In this document: positions 59,552 through 64,000 of the stretch, piece by piece
How the letters are laid out: each line of letters starts with the position of its first letter
Numbering within the stretch: position 1 is the first letter of the stretch
Assembly: GCA_018820925.1 (NCBI GenBank)
Contig: JAHJNJ010000019.1
Span: 1 to 64,000, forward strand
Origin: Gammaproteobacteria bacterium
GTDB lineage: Bacteria > Pseudomonadota > Gammaproteobacteria > Burkholderiales > Gallionellaceae
Direction of reading: 5' to 3'
DNA length: 64,000 bases
The notes under the pieces: model-generated
Databases searched by the model: none
Seen by the model: only the letters and a program-made list of their open reading frames with translations
What the model was told of the DNA's origin: nothing
Made by a program: the position numbers and the translations under genes

Positions 59552-61716
59552 AACAAGCGAAAGAAACAAAAGAAACGTTACTCATCGAACTGCTCACCGA
59601 AGAGCTGCCACCGAAGGCGCTGGAGAAGCTTTCCACCACGTTTGCCAATGAAGTGCTGGCCGCCCTGAAAGAGCAGGCTTTGCTGAGCGAGGGCAGTGTG
59701 CTGACGCCGTATGCCACTCCGCGCCGCCTGGCATTGAGCATCACCGAAGTTTTGCAGCAACAACCCGACCGCATCATCGAGCGCAAAGGACCTGCCGTTG
59801 CGACCGGGCTGGATGCCGAGGGCAAGCCGACCAAGGCGCTGGAAGGGTTCATGCGCTCGGCCAATGTCACGCAGGCGCAATTGCAGCGCGTGGGCGAAGG
59901 CAAGGCGGAATGTTTTGTGGCGCGTATCGAACAGAAGGGCAAGGCGCTGGACGAGTATTTGCAGGACATGGTGATCCAGGCGCTGAAGAAATTGCCGGTG
60001 CCCAAGCTGATGCGCTGGGGCGATTCCGAACACCAGTTCGTGCGCCCGGTACACGGCCTGATCATCCTGCACGGCAAGCGGGTGGTGAAGGCGGAAGTGC
60101 TGGGTCTCACCAGCGGCAATGTCACCCGCGGCCACCGTTTCCTGTGCAGCGAGCCGGTGACCATCCATCACGCGGATGACTACGAAGCGACGCTGGCGCG
60201 CGACGGGCGCGTGGTCGCCGGCTTTCAGCAACGGCGCGAAAGCATCGTGGCGCGTCTGGACGATCTGTCCGAAGAAAACAAGTCGATCTGGGTGGGACAT
60301 GCCAATTTCGACCTGGAGAAACTGCTCTCCATGTCCAACGAAGAGCGCAGCGTGTTGAGCACCCTGCTGGACGAGGTGACGGGCCTGGTCGAATGGCCGG
60401 AGGTGTATGTCGGCCAGTTCGAGAAGGAGTATCTCGAAGTGCCGCAGGAATGCCTGATCCTCACCATGCAGCAGAACCAGAAATATTTCCCGCTGCTGGA
60501 CGCCAGCACCGGGAAATTGCGCAACAAATTCCTCATCGTCTCCAACATGCAGGTGACCGACCCGCACCACATCATCGAAGGCAACGAACGCGTGGTACGT
60601 CCGCGCCTGTCCGATGCCCGGTTCTTCTTCAACCAGGATCGCAAACAGAAGCTGGAATCGCGCGTCGGGAAACTCGGCAAAGTGGTTTACCACAACAAGC
60701 TGGGCTCGCAATTGCAACGCGTCGAGCGCATCACCACGCTGACCGGCACCATCGCGCGCCTGCTGGAAGCGGACAAGGCCAAGGCGGAGATGGTCGCGCG
60801 CCTGTGCAAGGCCGACCTGCTGACCGACATGGTCGGCGAATTCCCCGAGTTGCAGGGCATCATCGGGCGTTACTACGCTTTCCACGACGGCGAAGAGCTG
60901 GAAGTGGCGAATGCCATCGAGGCGCATTACCACCCGCGTTTCGCCGGCGATTCCCTGCCGATGGGTGCCGTGGCGTGTTCCGTGGCGCTGGCGGATAAAC
61001 TGGAAACAATCGTCGGCATTTACGGCATCGGCCAGGTGCCGACCGGTGACAAAGACCCGTTCGGTTTGCGCCGCCAGGCGCTGGGAATTTTGCGCATCCT
61101 GATCGAAACGCCGCTCGACCTGCCGCTGCCCGCGTTGCTCAAGGCGACGGCGGACAACTTCCCCAAAGGGGTGTTGAGCGCGACGGTGGCGGCGGATGTG
61201 GAAGGTTTCATGATGGAGCGGCTGCGCGGTTATCTGCGCGAGCGCAGCTTCGACGTGTCGCATATCGAGGCGGTGCTGGCGGTGCTCAACGGCCGTCTGC
61301 ACGAAGTATTGCCGCGTTTGCAGGGCGTGCGTTCTTTCGCTGCCATGGCCGTATCCAGGGATCTGGCAGCGGCGAACAAGCGCGTGCAGAACATCATGCG
61401 CAAGAACCACGAGGAGCTTGGCGCGGCGATGGCGAATGCGGTGTTCGATCCCAAGCTGATGACGGACGAAGCCGAGCGCAACCTGCATCAGGCGATGCTG
61501 GACATCGCGCCGTTCGCGCAGGGCTATTTCACGCGCGGCGAATACGGACAGAACCTGAAGGCGCTGGTCACACTCAAATCGTTCATCGACGATTTCTTCG
61601 ACCAGGTGATGGTGATGGCGGAAGACCAGAAGCTGCGCATCAACCGCGCCTTGCTGCTCAGGCAACTCGGTAACCTGATGAACCAGGTGGCGGACATCTC
61701 GAAACTGGCGGCATGA
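59548..61716 (+). CDS. glyS: Glycyl-tRNA synthetase beta subunit
   Basis: A 722-residue tRNA-binding subunit of glycyl-tRNA synthetase. Family sequence starts [20 protein letters not shown], and the HD-like and anticodon-binding domains follow ([37 protein letters not shown] at the end). Full length. It ends 102 bases before gmhB; the gap is filled by an inverted repeat. Confidence 0.97.
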   Translation: MKQAKETKETLLIELLTEELPPKALEKLSTTFANEVLAALKEQALLSEGSVLTPYATPRRLALSITEVLQQQPDRIIERKGPAVATGLDAEGKPTKALEGFMRSANVTQAQLQRVGEGKAECFVARIEQKGKALDEYLQDMVIQALKKLPVPKLMRWGDSEHQFVRPVHGLIILHGKRVVKAEVLGLTSGNVTRGHRFLCSEPVTIHHADDYEATLARDGRVVAGFQQRRESIVARLDDLSEENKSIWVGHANFDLEKLLSMSNEERSVLSTLLDEVTGLVEWPEVYVGQFEKEYLEVPQECLILTMQQNQKYFPLLDASTGKLRNKFLIVSNMQVTDPHHIIEGNERVVRPRLSDARFFFNQDRKQKLESRVGKLGKVVYHNKLGSQLQRVERITTLTGTIARLLEADKAKAEMVARLCKADLLTDMVGEFPELQGIIGRYYAFHDGEELEVANAIEAHYHPRFAGDSLPMGAVACSVALADKLETIVGIYGIGQVPTGDKDPFGLRRQALGILRILIETPLDLPLPALLKATADNFPKGVLSATVAADVEGFMMERLRGYLRERSFDVSHIEAVLAVLNGRLHEVLPRLQGVRSFAAMAVSRDLAAANKRVQNIMRKNHEELGAAMANAVFDPKLMTDEAERNLHQAMLDIAPFAQGYFTRGEYGQNLKALVTLKSFIDDFFDQVMVMAEDQKLRINRALLLRQLGNLMNQVADISKLAA

Positions 61717-61723
61717 ATAAAAC

Positions 61724-61818
61724 AGTCGCTAGTCGTTAGTCGCCAGTAATTAGTTAAAAGCAAAATACGCGAAGCGACAAAACCAACTATCGACTAATGA
61801 CTACCGACTAACGACTAT
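61724..61818. repeat. Long inverted repeat of TAGTCG-type units between glyS and gmhB
   Basis: Left arm TAGTCGTTAGTCGCCAGT and right arm, read inward, TAGTCGTTAGTCGGTAGT continue for about 27 bases with several mismatches around a 35-base centre. It ends at the gmhB start codon. Like 21887-21970 it is built from short repeated units and is not a T-tailed terminator. Confidence 0.8.
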
Positions 61819-62349
61819 ATGAAACTCATCATTCTCGACCGCGACGGCGTCATCAATTTCGATTCCGACCAGTTCATCAAGAGTCCGGAAGAATGGAAAC
61901 CCATTCCCGGCAGTCTGGAAGCCATCGCGCGCCTGTGCCAGGCCGACTATCGCGTGGTAGTGGCGACCAACCAATCCGGCATCGGGCGCGGCCTGTTCGA
62001 CATGCCGACGCTGAATGCCATCCATGACAAGATGCACAAAGCCTGCGCGCAAGTCGGGGGGCGCATCGATGCGGTGTTCTTCTGTCCGCACACCAATGAC
62101 TCGAATTGCGGTTGCCGCAAGCCCAAGACCGGCATGCTGGAAGAGATTGCCACGCGTTACGGCGTCAACCTGAAAGGCGTGCCTGCGGTGGGCGATTCGT
62201 TGCGCGACCTGGAAATGGCGGTGCGCATGGAAGCGCAACCTATCCTGGTGCTGACCGGAAAAGGCAGCAAGACGGAAGCCAAGGGCGGCTTGCCCGATAA
62301 CACGCTGATCTATCCCGATCTGGCGGCGGTGGCGGCGACACTGGTATGA
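61819..62349 (+). CDS. gmhB: D-glycero-D-manno-heptose 1,7-bisphosphate 7-phosphatase
   Basis: A 176-residue HAD phosphatase for ADP-heptose precursors of the LPS inner core. Catalytic LDRDGVINFDSD (D9, D11), motif II TNQSGIGRG, the zinc-loop cysteines and histidine (FCPHTNDSNCGCRKPKTGML) and motif IV GDSLRDLEMAV are present. It overlaps plsC by four bases. Together with kdsC/kdsD it serves LPS core synthesis. Confidence 0.94.
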   Translation: MKLIILDRDGVINFDSDQFIKSPEEWKPIPGSLEAIARLCQADYRVVVATNQSGIGRGLFDMPTLNAIHDKMHKACAQVGGRIDAVFFCPHTNDSNCGCRKPKTGMLEEIATRYGVNLKGVPAVGDSLRDLEMAVRMEAQPILVLTGKGSKTEAKGGLPDNTLIYPDLAAVAATLV

Positions 62350-63050
62350 TATTTATTCGTTCACTGGTTTTTTTCCTGGCACAACTGATCTGGACGCCCA
62401 TCTTTGCCACGCTGGTGCTGCCCACTTTCCCGCTCAAACCGCACACGCGCTACCGTATTGCCACCAAGATTTCCAACAGCACCCTGTGGCTGCTGCGCGT
62501 GATCTGCGGCATCCGCATGGAAGTGCGCGGTGCCGAGAACATTCCGAAACAACCCTGCATCGTGATGTGCAAACACCAGTCGGCGTGGGAGACTTTTGCC
62601 CTGCAGTTGGTGTTCCCCGACCAGGTGTGGGTGCTCAAGCGCGAGTTGCTGTTGTTGCCGTTCTTCGGCTGGGGCCTGGCGCTGACCAGCCCCATTGCCA
62701 TCGACCGCAGCAAAGGCAAGCAGGCGATGAAGCAACTGCTGGAACAGGGCAAGGACAGGCTGGAGCGCGGCTTTTGCGTGGTGATCTTCCCCGAAGGCAC
62801 GCGCATGCCCTATGGCGTGCGCGGCAAATACAAGATCGGCGGTGCCATGCTCGGCGAATCCAGCGGGGCGCCCGTGGTGCCGGTGGCGCACAATGCCGGC
62901 AAGTTCTGGGGGCGCAACTCTTTCCTGAAACATCCCGGTACCATCGTCATGAGTATCGGCCAGCCCGTCGATCCCAAGGGCCTCAAGGCGGAAGAGATCA
63001 ACCGCCGCGTGGAGGACTGGATTGAAGGCGAGATGATCAAGCTCGGCTGA
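62346..63050 (+). CDS. plsC: 1-acyl-sn-glycerol-3-phosphate acyltransferase
   Basis: A 234-residue membrane-bound acyltransferase that makes phosphatidic acid. One N-terminal helix (about residues 5-27) precedes the catalytic CKHQSAWET (H-x4-D type, here HQSAWE with Glu for Asp) and the acceptor motif FPEGTRMPYG. A GAPVVPVAHNAGKFWGRN segment completes the family pattern. The Glu in place of the usual Asp of HX4D is known in some relatives. gmhB-plsC pairing is common in betaproteobacteria. Confidence 0.92.
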   Translation: MIFIRSLVFFLAQLIWTPIFATLVLPTFPLKPHTRYRIATKISNSTLWLLRVICGIRMEVRGAENIPKQPCIVMCKHQSAWETFALQLVFPDQVWVLKRELLLLPFFGWGLALTSPIAIDRSKGKQAMKQLLEQGKDRLERGFCVVIFPEGTRMPYGVRGKYKIGGAMLGESSGAPVVPVAHNAGKFWGRNSFLKHPGTIVMSIGQPVDPKGLKAEEINRRVEDWIEGEMIKLG

Positions 63051-63790
63051 TGTTCAAGGCATTGCGTCGCAAAGCCTCACCGCCTGTCGTCGAACAACGC
63101 AACATCCTTCTGTCCGGAAAAGAAATCAGCTTCATTCTCAAGCGCAGCGGCTACCGCCGCAGCATCAGCCTGCGCATCGACGACCGCGGACTCACGGTCA
63201 ATGCACCGCTGCGCGCTTCCGAAAAATGGCTGCACAGTGTGTTGCAGGACAAGGCCGACTGGGTGGTCGAGAAGCTGGAGGGCTGGCAATCGAAAAAATC
63301 GCCGCCCATCTTCTGGGCGGAAGGCGCGCGCATCCCGTTCCGCGGCGAGGAATTCATTTTGACGCTGACGCCAAAGCAGCGCGGCGCCGTGCCGCAATTG
63401 CATGGCGAGATTTTGCATGTGCCGGTCGGCATGGAAGCGGAGGCGATGCATATCGAAAAGGCGGTGACGCAGTGGTACCGCAGCGAGGCGCTGCACGTCT
63501 TCAGGGAATGCGCGGAGCACTTCGCGCCCTTGCTGCAAGTGTCCCCCCGCGAGATCAAATTGACCGCAGCACGCACCCAGTGGGGCAATTGCTCTGTGCA
63601 TGGGGTGGTGAGGCTGAACTGGCAACTGGTGAAAATGCCGCTGCACCTGATCGACTATGTGGTGGTGCACGAACTGGCGCACCTGGTGGAGATGAACCAT
63701 TCCCCGGCTTTCTGGCGCGTGGTGGAAAGTGCGTGCCCGGACTACAAGCAATGCCGAGCAGAATTGCGTGACCATGGGGTGTCCGAGTAG
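63050..63790 (+). CDS. YgjP-type M48-like metallopeptidase
   Basis: A 246-residue cytoplasmic protein of the YgjP/UPF0218-like metallopeptidase family (WLM/SprT-related). The zinc motif is VVVHELAHLVEMNHSPAFW (HELAH with downstream His), preceded by the conserved RTQWGNCSVHGVVRLNWQLV. The N-terminal half carries SLRIDDRGLTVNAPLRASE, typical of YgjP. The start ATG 63050 overlaps the plsC stop. Substrate unknown. Confidence 0.9.
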   Translation: MFKALRRKASPPVVEQRNILLSGKEISFILKRSGYRRSISLRIDDRGLTVNAPLRASEKWLHSVLQDKADWVVEKLEGWQSKKSPPIFWAEGARIPFRGEEFILTLTPKQRGAVPQLHGEILHVPVGMEAEAMHIEKAVTQWYRSEALHVFRECAEHFAPLLQVSPREIKLTAARTQWGNCSVHGVVRLNWQLVKMPLHLIDYVVVHELAHLVEMNHSPAFWRVVESACPDYKQCRAELRDHGVSE

Positions 63791-63933
63791 GGGTATTCGC
63801 CCCTGCGACAATATGTCGCATTCCCAAACGTTCCAATCGGATATAGAGTTCGTCCTGCCAAGCGGAGCACACGCGGTTCTCAGTAGTCTCCTCCCGGATG
63901 AAAGATACCTTCCGCTTGGCCCCTTCCTTATAT
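63791..63933. other. Short intergenic region
   Basis: No gene is seen. CCAAGCGGA and TCCGCTTGG (about 63859-63921) form a nine-base inverted repeat around a 45-base spacer. Its role is unclear; it could close off the partial gene on the minus strand. Confidence 0.35.
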
Positions 63934-64000
63934 TCAGAAGTCCAGTTGCTTTCCCGTGCCGAGTTGCACCAGTTCGCCCAACTTGGCGAATAGTTCGCTG
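63934..64000 (-). CDS. C-terminal end of an unidentified protein
   Basis: The last 21 codons of a gene entering from the right edge: SELFAKLGELVQLGTGKQLD then F and TGA (stop at 63934-63936). The codon pattern looks like real coding sequence, but 21 residues are too few to identify the family. Confidence 0.45.
   Translation of the reverse strand, partial: SELFAKLGELVQLGTGKQLDF

Noticed and set aside
59578-61665. 695-codon minus-strand open frame opposite glyS
   Set aside because: Shadow frame of a conserved synthetase; no start signal or protein motif.
1-64000. CRISPR arrays, prophage, rRNA genes, large insertion sequences
   Set aside because: No regularly spaced repeats, transposase, integrase or phage structural genes were seen; repeats here are palindromic and dispersed.

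Overview
The window is typical of a free-living betaproteobacterium with roughly 55-60 % GC. The gene orders point to the Nitrosomonadales/Gallionellaceae side of the class: ccoNOQP-G-H-I-S followed by fnr and hemN; lptC-lptA-lptB-rpoN-hpf-ptsN-hprK-rapZ; miaB-ybeZ-ybeY-corC; glyQS-gmhB-plsC. This placement is inference from gene order, not from a database search. Almost every gene is chromosomal housekeeping. The unusual material sits in the gaps and, unexpectedly, inside several conserved genes.

Layout. 1-909: start of a PAS/sigma-54-type regulator, divergent from an ETHE1-like metallo-beta-lactamase-fold protein that has a clear -24/-12 promoter. 1434-9758: complete cbb3 cytochrome oxidase structural and assembly set, plus an extra 41-residue membrane protein. 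9778-14694: two unknown proteins, Fnr, oxygen-independent coproporphyrinogen dehydrogenase and a nitronate-monooxygenase-like flavoprotein; together with cbb3 this is a microaerobic respiration block. 14736-24723: outer-membrane-type protein, AsmA, MutY, UbiX, a lipoprotein, a Gx-transporter/NusG-II pair, and RapZ-HprK-PtsN. 24781-29977: Hpf, RpoN, Lpt export genes and Kdo biosynthesis. 30042-33788: KefB-type antiporter, a BrnT/BrnA toxin-antitoxin cassette bracketed by two copies of the kefB tail, and a sigma-54-promoted pilin-like gene. 34183-45483: sensor kinase, HrpA, Mqo, patatin, BirA, CoaX and a SPOR protein. 45565-46085: tRNA-Met and two related micro-proteins. 46311-55168: MiaB, YbeZ, YbeY, CorC, LplT, an RsuA-family pseudouridine synthase, MarC, a cyclic-nucleotide-binding protein and Lnt. 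55170-57071: an AT-richer RelA/SpoT-domain gene between two long inverted composite repeats. 57086-64000: GIY-YIG protein, diguanylate cyclase, glycyl-tRNA synthetase, GmhB, PlsC and a YgjP-type metallopeptidase.

How the parts connect. rpoN lies in the window, and two promoters with exact -24/-12 spacing are visible (MBL protein and pilin). Fnr and a near-consensus Fnr box sit between fnr and hemN. LptA/B/C, KdsC/D, GmhB, PlsC, Lnt, LplT and AsmA all serve the cell envelope.

Most interesting observations: (i) palindromic repeats inserted in frame into mutY, hrpA (twice) and lnt, and a repeat that supplies the MutY C-terminus; (ii) the BrnTA cassette flanked by 199-bp direct repeats of the kefB 3' end; (iii) the RelA/SpoT-domain gene inside an inverted-repeat island; (iv) two unannotated paralogous ~30-residue membrane proteins beside tRNA-Met; (v) an ETHE1-like enzyme that keeps the iron ligands but has lost the other conserved metal-site residues; (vi) a possibly leaderless kdsD promoter. 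All counts and alignments were done by eye.
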